A stretch of DNA of 64,000 nt from Mesostigma viride (Eukaryota; Streptophyta; Mesostigmatophyceae; Mesostigmatales; Mesostigmataceae), in assembly GCA_009746045.1 (NCBI GenBank), contig RPFO01000448.1, forward strand, positions 2,575,009 to 2,639,008. Reading direction: 5' to 3'. Both the position numbers and the translations under genes were made by a program. Position 1 is the stretch's first letter, and each line of letters opens with the position of its first letter. Of the stretch, positions 11,282-22,170 are shown in pieces. Under the pieces are notes generated by a model. That model had not been told where the DNA came from. It saw only the letters and a program-made list of their open reading frames with translations, and ran no database searches.

Positions 11282-11670
11282 AATAGCAATAGCCCTAGCT
11301 TGTATCCATTGTCCAGAGTCACTGCCGCTAAGGCAGCCATGCTTAGAATGTTTGCCTAGCTGTGCCAACATACCTAGTCACGTGCCGCCAACGCACGGTA
11401 CACAACCAGCCATAGCCTTAGCCTAGTCCTAGTACAGCCATGCTATGCCCTGGCTATTATGTTCAGATTACTTGCCCACGCTACTTGTTATGGGCCACGC
11501 TCACACATGGGTCTTATTGCACCCGCAGACGATCGCCGGATCGTTAGCATGTCCTTTTTAGCTAGCGCGCCCGAATGCAGCTGTGGCATGCCTTTGGCAT
11601 GAAGGAGACTGGGGGTCTCTGCCCTGTCTCCTATTGTGCACACACAGGGATTAAAAGGACTTCGGTGCTC

Positions 11671-11693
11671 CGTGACTCCCCAACGGGAGCACG
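11671..11693 (+). promoter_or_regulatory. LINE-B1 3' terminal RNA hairpin
   Basis: Outer stem CGTG/CACG, one-base bulge, inner stem CTCCC/GGGAG, loop CAAC, followed by TTAA repeats. Confidence 0.65.
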
Positions 11694-11713
11694 TGTTTAA
11701 TTAATTAATTAAT

Positions 11714-11858
11714 CAATGGTGACCATAACACAATATTGCGACCAACATGGAACCCGATCATCTGCATGGTGACTCACCTAAATAGGAATCGAGGCTGGCA
11801 CGCATGCGGTTCAGCAGGAGACGCATGAAGACTTTCAGCACGCAGCTTTGGAGGCATA
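11714..11858 (-). pseudogene. Old LINE RT fragment (finger region)
   Basis: Minus-strand piece reading LQSCVLKVFMRLLLNRMRAS then LDSYLGES, and QMGFHVGRN after removal of two 4-bp insertions (GATC 11,756-11,759; CATG 11,765-11,768). It matches LINE-A RT between NYRG and ARRL, exactly the part missing between the 9.35-kb and 41.1-kb fragments. Confidence 0.85.
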
Positions 11859-11942
11859 ATTGAGGCATAATGGAGGCCAGTACAATCGGTTACGGCTGCC
11901 GGACACGCAGTATCCAAACAGTTACGCACGCGACAAGCAGCT

Positions 11943-13359
11943 ATGATGACTCCAAAAGCAAAACGGGGTTTGGAAAAGGAGCTTTCCGACTCCCAGCCCA
12001 ACCCACTCGCCATCGCCCTTGCCCAGTCGACTGGGCCCGCAAACCGGCCACCGCCAGCAAACCCATCGCCAAGCGCCTCACCAGAGCCCAAGAAATTCTG
12101 CTACGAAACATGCAAATGGCAACAGTACCTAGACTAGCTACGCATGCTTTACCGTCAGCGGCTGGCTGCGCCTAGCTGACCTCGGACGCACACTGCGCCG
12201 AGATATGCCAGTACTACGCACTGGAACACAAGCTCCGTGGGCCCGAGGGGCCCATCCCCGCCGACAAGGTGGAGGAGTTCCTCCCCCTGCCAGAATTCAA
12301 CCGGCATCGCCCTCGCCATTCTTTTCAGCTTCTTCAAGCTCGATCAATGAACTCGACCTCGTCGCTCGGCTCCGCAACCCAGCCCGGCCTGCACAGCCGG
12401 CAGCCACACCGGCTCCCTCCCTCTGCAAGGATGATGACATCCGAGCAGTGCTGGACGGGAGCACATGACCTGGCCGTTGGCCGAGAAGATGACAGTGATG
12501 ACTACAGCGCTCAGCAACACGGTGGAGGCCAAGGTCTCCAATACGGAAACCAAGGTCGCACACAAGCTACAACCTCAGCTCACGGCGCTGCAGACCACGG
12601 CCGCGCAGGCATCCGAGGCACATGCTGCACTCCTCTCCCATGCGCCTCAACCAGGTGGAGGGAAAGTGCGGCGTGCTCATGAAGAAGCTTGAAGCCATCA
12701 CCGCCCACACCGAGGCCAGGCTGGCCACACGTACAGGTCCCAAAGATAGCGGAGCAGACGGCCACCATCGCATCCCAGCTACCCCGGCAGGATGCTGGCG
12801 ACCTCCCGCCACTCTCCTATGCGGACCTGCTGCGGTCAGCGACCTGGCCTCAACCACTGACGTACGCCATCGCCACGAAGCTCCAGAAGCTGGAGGACCA
12901 CCGCCAGGCCCAGCAACGGGAGGCTGACTGACCGTGCTCGCCGCGACTCAGTGCCGAGAGGTGCTGCGTCGTTTCCCCCAGAAGCCAGGTGAGACGTCAA
13001 TTCCACCCTTGCCGATGAGCTCAAGGACCAGCTTCTTACCCTCATGGGCCTGGTAGGTGAGGTAGAACTGCGAGGGTGCCACCGCCTTCCCCACTCACGG
13101 GACAAGGCGGCTCCCCCACCAGTCCTGCTCACCTTCCCCTCCCCTGAGGACAAGCGGCGGTTCCTTTCTTGTCGCAAGAGGTTGCACGACCTCACCTGGA
13201 CGCTGGACGACGACCTGACCCCCGCTCAGCACCAGCAGCGACGCGACCTGTGGCCGGAATACCTCCGCCACAAGCAGGACCCCCAGAAGCCCAAGCCGTG
13301 TACTGGAGGGGCGGGGACCTGTGATTAACCACAAGATGTGGACGCCCCCTGCGGGCTAG
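11943..13359 (+). pseudogene. LINE-B2 ORF1, frameshifted
   Basis: N-terminus MMTPKAKRGLEKELSDSQPN, like LINE-B1. The first frame stops near 12,137 where an extra CTAG-containing stretch occurs. Later blocks (QAALVSHAPQ region, YADLLRSAT, RFPQKPGET, CHRLPHSRDKAAPPP, DDDLTPAQHQQRRDLWPEY) appear in shifting frames to about 13,359. Exact GTAC insertions are at 12,731-12,734 and 12,862-12,865 relative to the open copy at 7.4 kb. The protein would be an L1-type RNA chaperone; this copy is dead. Confidence 0.8.
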
Positions 13360-13716
13360 AATAGCTTGACAGCCCTAGCTTGTATCCATTGGTAGTCACT
13401 GCCGCCATGGCAGCCATGCCTAGAATGTTTGCCTAGCTGCGCCACCATGCCTAGTCACGTGCACCGCTAACACACGGTACACAACCAGCCATAGCCTCAT
13501 GCAGCTTAGCCCTTGTACAGCCATGCTACGTCCTGGCTATGATCAGATTACTTGCCCACGCTACTTGTTACTGCTCACATGGGTCTTATTGCACCCACAG
13601 CACTTGCTGGATCGTCTATGGCGTGTCCGATTGCAGCTGTGGCATGCCTCTGGCATGAAGGAGAAAGGGGGTCGAGATCTGCCCTTTCTTCCTGTTGTGC
13701 ACATGCAGGGATAAAA

Positions 13717-13754
13717 AGCACTTCGGTGCTCCGTGACTCCCCAACGGGAGCGCG
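13717..13754 (+). promoter_or_regulatory. LINE-B2 3' double hairpin
   Basis: First hairpin AGCAC-TTCG-GTGCT with a UUCG tetraloop (13,717-13,730). Second hairpin 13,732-13,754: outer CGTG/CGCG (one G-U pair), inner CTCCC/GGGAG, loop CAAC. The tail follows directly. Confidence 0.65.
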
Positions 13755-13781
13755 AGTTTAATTAATTAATTAATTGGAGGC

Positions 13782-13793
13782 ATACACCGCGGT
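13782..13793. repeat. LINE-A target-site duplication, left
   Basis: ATACACCGCGGT, identical to 41,117-41,128. Lies in the NYRG codons of the old minus-strand LINE RT. Confidence 0.9.
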
Positions 13794-13810
13794 GAAACAA
13801 AATAAATGCG

Positions 13811-15888
13811 ATGAAAAGCACTATTTCCACCGCTTCCCTTCCCCCCTCCGTTCCACCCCCACCTCCATTCCCCGCCGCACCCACCCCCATCACCCATCGT
13901 CGTTCTCCCCTGGTGGGCCAGCAGGCATCCTTGGCCCTTGCCACTTTTAACACCCGCACACTGCTAGATGACGACCATAGCTGCCGGATCGAGGAGCTAG
14001 TCGCATTTTGCATTGAGCATCGTGTATCTATATTAGGCGTCCAGGAACACCGCCGCACGGTGCCACTTGGCCTGGTGAGCACTGCTCGCTTGGCGGGTGG
14101 CTGGCGGTTTTACTTCGCTGGCAGCGGTACGTCTGGCCAAGGTGGTGTTGGTCTTTTGTGTTCGCCGCTGGCAGTTGCTAGCCTCAGCACGCTTAAGTTT
14201 CTAACCCCACGCCTTATGGTAGCACATTTCACCTCTGTCGAGGGGCGGTCTAAACACCACCTCACGGTGGGGGTGGGCTACGCACCCCACAGTGGTCTAC
14301 CTGATTCGGCCCGTGAGGAGTTCTTCGAATCTTTGCATGACCTTGAGAGGGTCACTCCGGCCCGCCACTTTTTGGTTATGCTGCTCGACGCCAATGCCAC
14401 GCTCCCCGTGGGCACTGCTGGCAGTCGCTTTGCGCCTGCTGACACGGAAGCTAACGCCAATACTCCCCTTTTCTCTGCCTTTTTGCGGGATAGCGGGATG
14501 GTTGCTGTCAACTGTCAATTCCAACGTCCCTCACAGGACTTGGTCACTTTTCGTGGCCCTAACGGCCGTCAGGCCTGTCTGGACTATGTGGTGGTACGGC
14601 AGCCCAGGTGTACCTCGGTTCTGGACGCCCGAGTGTTTGACACGCCCACGGTGTGCTCTGATCACCGGTTGGTGCGCGCGACCCTTCGGCTCCGGTTCCA
14701 CGTCCCCACGCGCCGCGCCACAGTGGTCCGCCCTGACTGGTCTGCTCTACGTCCGGTCAAGGGAGATCCTGAGGACTGGACGGACGCCGAGCACGAGCGG
14801 AACTGGTGCCGACGGAAGTACCTGTCGGCACTGGACGCCCGGGCGGACGTCGACAAGCTGGACAATGGTGCCCCCAACGCAGCCGTTTTTGCGGGCTTTG
14901 CGGCCCGTGCCCCGTTGCTGGCGGCCCGGCACCTGCCGGTCATGCCCCGCCGCCGCCCCGGCCCGCTCTACCGCCAGGACCCCAAGGTCTTGGCCGCCCG
15001 GCACCGCCTCAAGCGTAACCGGGACCCGCTGCAGAAACCATCGCTCAAGGCCGCCCTTGTGGAGGCCTACGCGCACGCTCAGGACGCGGAGGCGGCCCAG
15101 TGCATCGCGGATGCCAAGGCCTGCCAGGCCCGCAACCAGGGCAAGGACATGTGGTACCACCTCGACCGGCTCGGCGGCCGGCGGCAGCGCACCCCGGTGG
15201 AGCATACGGGGGACGGCACGGCGCCGGTAAGCCTTGACCGCTGGTTGGCCCACAATGTTTCCTTGACCGGTGGGGCTCGCGCCCCCCCCCGCCGCTGCAC
15301 CCCGAGACGGCCGCCCGCCTCGGGGTCGCCGGACCCCCGCCGCCACCGGCGCCCCCCTCCTCGGCCGCGGACTACCAAGTCCCCGCCTTGCAGGAGGGCC
15401 GCCTTGCCACTGACGACGTTGTCCCCTTCACTTTGGAGGAATTGGACGGCGCCCTTGCTCGCCTGCGGTACGATGCAGCGGTCGGTGCCGACCACCTTTC
15501 TGCTGAGCTGCTGAAGACCCCTGATCTGGCGGTTAGGGATCTTCTGCTGGCGTTCTGCAACCGTGTCCTGCTCTCTGACGAGCCTCCGCCTGCTGAGTGG
15601 CAGACGGCCATCCGCGTCATGCTGTACAAGAAGGGCTCTGCTGCTGACCCCGGCAACTACCGGGGTGCCGTCTGCCTCCAGAGCGCCGCGCTGAAGGTCT
15701 TCATGCGCATGATGCTGCACAGGCTCCGCGCCGCGCTGGACCCACACCTGGGTGAGTCTCAGATGGGTTTCCGTAGTGGTCGTAACACTGTCATGGCTGT
15801 GTTTGTCGCGCGCCGGTTGATGGAGGAGGTGCGTCGACTTCCCCCTGACAGTTTGCCGCTGGTCTTCATTTTTGTTGACTATATCAAG
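13811..15888 (+). pseudogene. LINE-A ORF2, N-terminal part: endonuclease and RT start
   Basis: MKSTISTAS start, proline-rich leader of about 40 residues, then an EEP endonuclease with ATFNTRTLLDDD, GVQEHRR, GYAPHSG, DANATLPVG, LDYVVVR and SDHRLVRATLRLRF. A linker (GPLYRQDPKVLAARHRL, DRLGGRRQRTP) leads to the RT: DYQVPALQEGR, TLEELDGALARL, IRVMLYKKGS, GNYRGAVCLQSAALKVFMR, GFRSGRNTV and FVDYIK. The frame changes at a run of ten C near 15,282-15,291, a likely homopolymer indel (biological or sequencing). At FVDYIK the gene is cut by the giant element; translation would end in element sequence at 15,900. Coding continues at 39,780. If whole, ORF2p would be close to 1,090 residues and would nick target DNA and copy LINE RNA. 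Confidence 0.9.
15879..15888. repeat. Giant element target-site duplication, left
   Basis: CTATATCAAG, identical to 39,770-39,779. The following G is shared, so 8-11 bp are possible depending on where the ends are placed. Confidence 0.85.
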
Positions 15889-15927
15889 GAGTTTTTGTAA
15901 ACATCAGTCACTGATTTCTTCAGACGA

Positions 15928-16012
15928 TGCGCAAGGCTGGGATGCGCAAGGCTGGGAATGCGCAAGGCTGGGCGCGGCGCAGCGTGCGCAAGGCTGGCGT
16001 GCGCAAGGCTGG
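15928..16012. repeat. Subterminal repeats, left
   Basis: Five copies of TGCGCAAGGCTGG beginning 39 bp from the element end. Clustered short repeats near the ends are typical transposase-binding arrays. Confidence 0.75.
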
Positions 16013-17794
16013 GGAGTGCGCGGGCGTAACAACGTTAAGGCAGGCCAGGCGCAGGCACGTAAAAACACGGGCGACGGGCCATGGGCCACGGGCCACGCGT
16101 CGGCCGTCGGCCCAGCCATTCCTGCATTTTAGGAACGTTGCCGGGCACAAAATTCAAATTCTGGTGCGGCATGGCTGCGGCAGCTACCTGGCCCGGGCTG
16201 GCCGACGTTGGCATGGACGACTGTCAAGAAAGAGTTCATCTCGCTTGGGTAAGCTGCGGTTGTTTCGTCTGGGCGCTCTTCCCATTTTATTGCTAACGGG
16301 TCGATTTACTTACCCAACGTTTCCATCCAGGGCAGAAATGCCAACGACTTTTCAGTCGGCCACTTCCATTTTTTACCCACTTCGAGTCGTAACGTCATCC
16401 AAGGAATACTTTACCCTCTGTATTCCGGCCTGTCTCCTTCTATTTCGCAGGAACCCTTCGCTTCTGGTTGGCGTTCCTGCACTGCAGGCAGGCTGCAGTC
16501 TCTACCGCTGCATTTTTTTGTAAGTACTTCGGTTGGGAAGTTCGTCTAACGTTTGGCCGCGTCTCTACACTGTGTTTCCGTCAGCAACGGGATGGAGGTC
16601 CGGTTTTTCATGATCGGCAACCGTTTTGGTCACGTCATTTTCAGCAACACGCAACTGCCTCTGCCTTACACGCTGCGCTTTGTCGTCCTTCCGTCGGTTC
16701 GGGAAAGCTTCTTACGTCTTTCCATTACATCATTACCGTCCAGGTAGTTTCTTACCATTTGCTTTCGGTCGGCAACGGGTCGGGAGCATATACAGTGGGT
16801 CATTATCCGCAATGCAGCTTCCCCCCTGTTTTCCCCACAGGCTCTCCCTGTATTTCCTTGGGGAACATCTTTGGATTAGCTCCCGTGCATCAAACGTGCA
16901 TCAAGAACACATTTTTTAGGGAGACTTTGGCTGTTCGTGGGATGGGAAGCACTACTGTGCCCATGTTTTCCACTGCTTGATCTTGACTGCATACCCCACG
17001 CACCTGTCACCCACCTGACTTTTGCTAGTAGTTGCTGGATTTTTTCTTATAGCAGGTGCTGCGTGCTGGTGATTGACATTACGGTCGCCATTGCTTGCCA
17101 GTAATTCAAAGTTGCTTGAAATGGTCAGCATCACGGCCAAGTCTACGTTCAGATCCTGCTTGGAATTTGTGGCGGGCGTTTTCTGTATTGGATGAACGCC
17201 AGTTTTTGTGACAGTGTGATTGTGTATAGGAACAAGTTTGAAGCAACAGCACACGTAGCATATTCATACTCATATACATGCGCTTAATGTGAACGATGTA
17301 GCCTAGGGCGAAGAGCGTTGGTTTACACGACGACGTATTCAAAGTATAACTTCTGTAAACAAGTATCCATCTGCGTGTTTTAATTCATTTTGGCAGCCAT
17401 GCATGTGCACAAGAGTACCAATTAATTATTCCTACACTAGGGGTCGATGTATTTAGCATTCACTTTGGCATTTACTGCGGCAATGCCATTACTCCGTGGC
17501 TCCCCAATGGGACATGTATGTGTGTCTTGTTGTGTTGACAGCGTGTAATAAGTGTTGCAACGAACTAGGCAAGGGCTAATGGACTAAACTGTGACGGGCA
17601 GCACATTGATTGCCGCATCGAAGCCAAGAATCATTTAGCACTCGCAGTTAGGTATCGCCATGATGCAGAGAAATTGTTGTGGCCTGACCACTTGAGGCAG
17701 TGAGACAAGGTTGGATGCCCTCCCAATCAGTGTATAGGGGTTGAAGGTTGTTTTATTGCCACCCATGTGATGCAATATACGTGTGCTTGATGAG
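16013..17794. other. Arm sequence without recognised gene (mirror 37,852-39,631)
   Basis: Open frames of 198 codons (15,927-16,523) and 170 codons (16,468-16,980) have no motif I know and no coding-like composition, so I do not call genes. Short related blocks recur (AACGGG, GGTCGGCAACGGG, CGTCAGCAACGGG). From about 17,000 to 17,790 the sequence is AT-richer with only short ORFs. Confidence 0.5.
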
Positions 17795-18317
17795 TGGATG
17801 GATGGATGGATGGATGGATGGATGGATGGATGGATGGATGGATGGATGGATGGATGGATGGATGGATGGATGGATGGATGGATGGATGGATGGATGGATG
17901 GATGGATGGATGGATGGATGGATGGATGGATGGATGGATGATGGATGCATGGATGCATGGATGCATGGATGCATGGATGCATGGATGCATGGATGCATGG
18001 ATGCATGGATGCATGGATGCATGGATGCATGGATGCATGGATGCATGGATGCATGGATGCATGGATGCATGGATGCATGGATGCATGGATGCATGGATGC
18101 ATGGATGCATGGATGCATGGATGCATGGATGCATGGATGCATGGATGCATGGATGCATGGATGCATGGATGCATGGATGCATGGATGCATGGATGCATGG
18201 ATGCATGGATGCATGGATGCATGGATGCATGGATGCATGGATGCATGGATGCATGGATGCATGGATGCATGGATGCATGGATGCATGGATGCATGGATGC
18301 ATGGATGCATGGATGGA
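17795..18317. repeat. GGAT and GGATGCAT satellite, left arm
   Basis: (GGAT)n to about 17,940, then a pure 8-mer (GGATGCAT)n. The mirror array is 37,331-37,852. All frames are open by chance; the long ORFs are artefacts. Confidence 0.95.
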
Positions 18318-18988
18318 TGATTGGCTAACAAAGTGAGTGGTTGCGTGTCGTGCGCATGGTCATGTTAGTCCTCCTTGCCTCCCTATGAAACTAAGGGTTG
18401 AGAAAGCAGGTTTGGGCTCGGCGGCTACCATATTGTAGTGACATGCACACACGGGCTGTTGGGAGCCACGGGGAAGAGAATATGAGAAATCGGGTTAGCT
18501 TCGATTGCCAATTTGTAGCCATCCACTAAGCTGCTGTTTAGAATGGTAGGAATGCTTTTACACACTTTATACAGACGTCCACTTAAGCTAAATTTGGACT
18601 AATTGAGCTCTGAGACATCATGGTGGTGCCGGTCTACACGATCATTTCTAGCTTTTCTCATTCTGTCATTTTTTGTTGGATGCAATATCAATATTGTGTA
18701 GACACCTCACTTATGTTATGATTTGGCCATTATGGATTCAAGAAACACCTGCCATGATCCTCCATTTGGCAACACTCACGCCATGGTGAACACCATTTTA
18801 TTTTTTATTGCTTGATGACATTGGTTGAGATCACCTAGTAAGACAGTTGATGTTGTGGGCGGGGGGTGGGCAAGGATCTGGCACTCAGACATGTCTTTGG
18901 CCGGTGGGGTTACATGGGTGGCAAGAGGCAGATGCCTGTTTGGGCAAACCAATGTTGGTGCAGTTAATAGTAATTATATTGACTGGTT

Positions 18989-19255
18989 TTTCACTCCCTC
19001 TCTCCTCTTTGGACTGCCATGCAGAGCAAGAAGCGGTGGCAGAAGATTGTCAAGGCGCACACGCCCGACCCTGTGGGCAAGCCCCCTCCCCCCAAGCGGT
19101 GGAGGCGTTTTGATGAGTAGTGTAGTTAGGATTTTCTAGATAGCTTAGAGTTAGGATAGTTCGTTCACGCGGCTCCCTCCACCCCATCCATCATGGAATA
19201 TGTGCTACATGATCTCCCCACGGAGGCATGTTATAATTTAATTTACTTTAATTTA
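18989..19255 (+). mobile_element. 5'-truncated LINE-A fragment (mirror 36,392-36,658)
   Basis: Last codons of ORF2 (KIVKAHTPDPVGKPPPPK, then RWRRFDE and stop), 3' UTR, hairpin and TTTAA-type tail. Flanked by the 13-bp duplication ATATTGACTGGTT at 18,976-18,988 and 19,256-19,268. Confidence 0.9.
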
Positions 19256-19268
19256 ATATTGACTGGTT

Positions 19269-19925
19269 ATGTTGGTTTGCATAGACTACTCAAGTTTTGT
19301 TCCTTGTTGTGCGAGATCTCCCTTCCATTCATTCCATATCGACTTGCCATGCCTCCAGGTTGTCGAGGCCGGCAATGCATCTAGTGTAGGATTGTATAGG
19401 TTACAATAAGACTTTTTCATGCAAGGGTACGTTTATGGATTCATGTCTATTAATTAATGAATGATTTTATGGATTTATGGGAGCATTAATTAATTGAATC
19501 ATGAATTTGCACGCAACTTTGTCACGTGAGCATGTATCCAAACAATGATTAATCATTTATCAAAGAGACAACCAGCGCAGGCCAGAAATCGGGAGAATCC
19601 GGACCATGGTAGCTCGAGCCTGCCGTTATCTTTTCCGCGTTTTCGAGTCGTTCAGGATGATGAAGATGAATGGTGATGGAAATGTGTATCCTTGTGCATT
19701 GAAATTATGGCTGGCTTACGTGTGGAGCGACTAGATGACCTAGACGGTGGGGCCGGAAACAGCATGCTTGATCAGGGCGTGTGTTTCTAGCCTAACTGGC
19801 CGGGAGTGTCTAGTGGTGAGCACCATTGCTGCGATCGCTCTCCCACCATTTACGAGGAAATACCCGCAAATGGAAAACCACTGAAAAGGTCTAGCTAGTC
19901 AGTCATCACGTTAGCCATGCCATGA
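19269..19925. other. Arm sequence without recognised gene (mirror 35,722-36,378)
   Basis: AT-rich with several TTAATTAAT motifs. Contains GAGACAACCAGCGCAGGCC at 19,565, a motif that also occurs in a dynein intron. Confidence 0.5.
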
Positions 19926-20217
19926 TTCCAAACGTCCAAGAACTGCACACGGTGCAAAGGCAAAAAGCCGGAGGACAGCACTTTCAAATGTGCGGCGGGA
20001 ACCAAAAGCCCGCGGATGCCAGAAAACATCGTGTTGCGGCAGCGACGCGACGATGTGGACAACGAATCCAGTGCCAAGCTCGGAACGGCCGCAAAGGAGA
20101 TCTGGCATCACAGGGTTCAGATGTGCGGAGATACTATGCGATCCAGCCGGTCCACGACCTGTTTGTAGAGCTTGTGCCAAGGGGCAGCACCGAACAGATG
20201 TGGGTGACGTTGCAAAA
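19926..20217 (+). pseudogene. Cysteine-rich coding remnant, first part (mirror 35,430-35,721)
   Basis: A plus-strand frame reads NCTRCKGKKPEDSTFKC, then PENIVLRQRRDDVDNESSAK and AAKEIWHHRVQMC, before stopping near 20,166. Two CxxC-like pairs suggest a zinc-binding segment. I recognise no family. It is interrupted by a minus-strand LINE-A at 20,230 and appears to resume at 21,264. It is one of the few non-LINE coding-like stretches in the giant element, so it could be a trace of its own gene, but composition is the only support. Confidence 0.35.
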
Positions 20218-20229
20218 AACATCGGACTT

Positions 20230-21251
20230 AAAAAAATTAAATTAAATTATAACATGCCTCCGTGGGGAGGTCATGTAGCACATATTTCATGATGGATGGG
20301 GTGGAGGAAGCCGCGTGATCGAACTATCCTAACTCTATCTAGAAAAGCCTAACTACACTACTCATCAAAACGCCTCCTCCGCTTGGGGGGAGGTGGCTTG
20401 CCCACAGGGTCGGGCGTGTGTGCCTTGACAATCTTCTTCCACCGCTCCTTGTCCTGCATGGCAGTCCAAAGACGGGAGAGAGAGTGGATGCGGTACTCAA
20501 ACTGGGCTGGGACCACTAGGTCGTCCAGCAACATCTGGGTATAGGTCATGGCATGTTTCCCTACCTTTTTAGGAATGTTCTTGGGGCCAGGCCAGGTCAA
20601 AATGTGCCGCCCCGGTTGGCCGAGCCGCTGGGGACCGGCCAGACCAAGGGCGGTGTCGACCTGGCTGGTGCGAGCAAGATGTCCTACAAATGCTATCCTA
20701 CGCTGTCTAATCTCGTCCGAAATACGCGGCATACCGTGATACAAAGACTCTAAGGACCTACGCTGAGAAAACCCGACATTCAGGACCTGTCGGAGCATCC
20801 GGGTTACCGTGCCGTCTAGCTTGGCTGCCAGTGTTGCCGTGAGTGTCCATGCCTCGGCGCCATACGTGAGCACCGTGAGGACGAGGACCTTGAAGAGCAT
20901 GCGCTTGCGGTGCTCGTCCAGGCCCTTGGAGCGCCAGTAGGTGTTGAGCGAACGGAGCTTGGCCCAGGAAAGGCCGATGCGGGTGTCCACATCGTCGGCA
21001 GTGTCCGGAAGCCAACTCCCCAACAGCTTGAAGCGGTCGCGGAGTGGGACCTCCGTCCCGTCTAGCAGGCGCGGCAGCGGTGGGCGACTGGAGGCCCCAA
21101 TCACCATCGCCTCAGTTTTGACACTAATCTCCAACCCCACCGCCCTCGCCTCCAGGCCCAGACAGTCCAGCCAGGTCTGAATGTGCTCGGGGCGCGCGAT
21201 GAGGGTGGTGTCGTCCGCGTAAATCAGGTCAGCCAGGCGGTAACCCGTGCT
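20230..21251 (-). mobile_element. 5'-truncated LINE-A with RT C-terminus (mirror 34,396-35,417)
   Basis: Encodes the RT from GYRLADLIYADDTTLI (YADD catalytic motif) through thumb and C-terminal region (YWRSKGL, MLFKVLVLTVLTYGAEAWTL, IAFVGHLARTSQVDT) to KRRRRFDE and stop near 20,358. 3' UTR, hairpin and ATTTAA-type tail lie at 20,230-20,357. The 12-bp duplication AACATCGGACTT is at 20,218-20,229 and 21,252-21,263. The 397-codon ORF (20,358-21,551) is a chimera: codons upstream of 21,251 come from the interrupted sequence, so its ATG is accidental. Confidence 0.9.
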
Positions 21252-21263
21252 AACATCGGACTT

Positions 21264-21470
21264 GACGGAGCATAATGGCTCGGTCATAGTCTTTGACCAA
21301 TAAACGCTGCAAGAGTTCAACAAGAGTCGTGATGAAATCAACACGATACGGAACAAAGACGGGAAAAACGATGTAACTGAGAAAGAACAACACCATATTT
21401 TGCTGTGTGGGAAAGGAGACTGTGAATATCGGGGTAACGAATAAAAGGAATCATTTATCATCTGCCATAA
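21264..21470 (+). pseudogene. Cysteine-rich coding remnant, second part (mirror 34,177-34,383)
   Basis: Directly follows the LINE-A duplication. One frame reads LQEFNKSRDEINTIRNKDGK, then HHILLCGKGDCEYRGNE and stop. It looks coding, with another C...C pair, and joins the first part across the LINE-A insertion. Family unknown. Confidence 0.35.
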
Positions 21471-21479
21471 GTCTGAATT

Positions 21480-21830
21480 TATTAAACAATTAATTAACAA
21501 CATATATCTCCGTTGGGAGCTTATGTAACACATAGCCCTGAGTGGGGGCATATGGGTTTTAATACATCCTTAGCTACCACTTGCAGGTGAATTGAATTGT
21601 AACATAACTCCGTTGGGAGTATATGTAGCACATAGCCCTTGAGAGGGGGCATATGGCCTATCATACATCCTAAGCTACTTCCTGCAAGGGTGGGGATGTA
21701 AACAACACTTGCTCTAGGTGCACCAAGGCACCTGCACCCTCATGATGTATCGCGCTATGCTACTTGCAGGTGGGGGGGGTGTAATCAGTCATAATGCTGT
21801 GCTCTTATTCTTTGCACACTGGTTTTCATG
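21480..21830 (-). mobile_element. Two LINE-B 3' ends, minus strand (mirror 33,817-34,167)
   Basis: Two successive 3' UTR ends with hairpins (mirror coordinates 34,021-34,045 and about 34,111-34,150) and short TTCAA or TTAA tails. Bodies are truncated to 100-250 bp. Confidence 0.7.
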
Positions 21831-21967
21831 CACCCACGGTTGATGCCACCCTTTTTGCGTCTTCTGACCGAAACTGCATGTAAATGATCCAATTACAAAT
21901 GGACTTGCGGATCAAGGCACTGGCCATAATTAATTACTTCATTAAATTTACTCACCATAGCTTGCAT

Positions 21968-22170
21968 AGTCAAGGCTGAAACGCCCGACCCTGTGGGCAA
22001 ACCACCTCCCCCCAAGCGGAGGAGGCGTTTTGATGAGTAGGGTAGTTAGGACTTTTCTAGACTAGCTAGATTAGAGTTAGGTTAGTTCGATTACGCGGCT
22101 CCTTCCACCCCACCCATCCATCAAGGAATATGTGCTACATGATCTCCCAACGGAGGCATGTTATAATTTA
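21968..22170 (+). mobile_element. 5'-truncated LINE-A fragment (mirror 33,477-33,679)
   Basis: Last 23 codons of ORF2, 3' UTR, hairpin and short tail. Duplication ATAGCTTGCAT at 21,957-21,967 and 22,171-22,181. Confidence 0.9.

Larger units (their letters stand above)
9684..11712 (+). mobile_element. LINE-B copy 1: ORF1-only retrotransposon
   Basis: A complete but old element: 5' UTR (about 9710-9890, with GGCGGAGCTCAG and GTCAGATTACTTGCA blocks shared with other copies), an ORF1 remnant (9891-11,281), 3' UTR, hairpin 11,671-11,693 and a TTAA-repeat tail. The flanks carry an imperfect duplication, TCATGGTGAGCA (9672-9683) and TCAATGGTGACCA (11,713-11,725), inside the RT of the old LINE. It contains no endonuclease or RT, so it must be mobilised by another element's ORF2. 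About 2.0 kb, the same size as the intact copy at 31,186-33,210. Confidence 0.75.
11859..13773 (+). mobile_element. LINE-B copy 2: ORF1-only retrotransposon
   Basis: Complete old element between perfect 11-bp duplications TTGGAGGCATA at 11,848-11,858 and 13,774-13,784. 5' UTR related to LINE-B1, ORF1 remnant, 3' UTR, hairpins at 13,717-13,730 and 13,732-13,754, and a TTAA-repeat tail. No ORF2. Inserted into the old LINE RT just after the NYRGVCLQ codons. Confidence 0.85.

Noticed and set aside
16468-16980. 170-codon ORF in the left arm (and mirror) as a transposase candidate
   Set aside because: No DDE/DDD pattern, zinc finger or other known motif; composition resembles noncoding sequence.
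17795-18317. Satellite arrays as CRISPR-like repeats
   Set aside because: No spacers; uninterrupted 4- and 8-bp units in a eukaryotic genome.
17635-18336. Long ORFs of repeating MDGW, MHGC or ASMHPCIH (also 29,340-30,622 and 37,311-38,009)
   Set aside because: GGAT/GGATGCAT arrays are open in every frame; no start context or flanking coding sequence.
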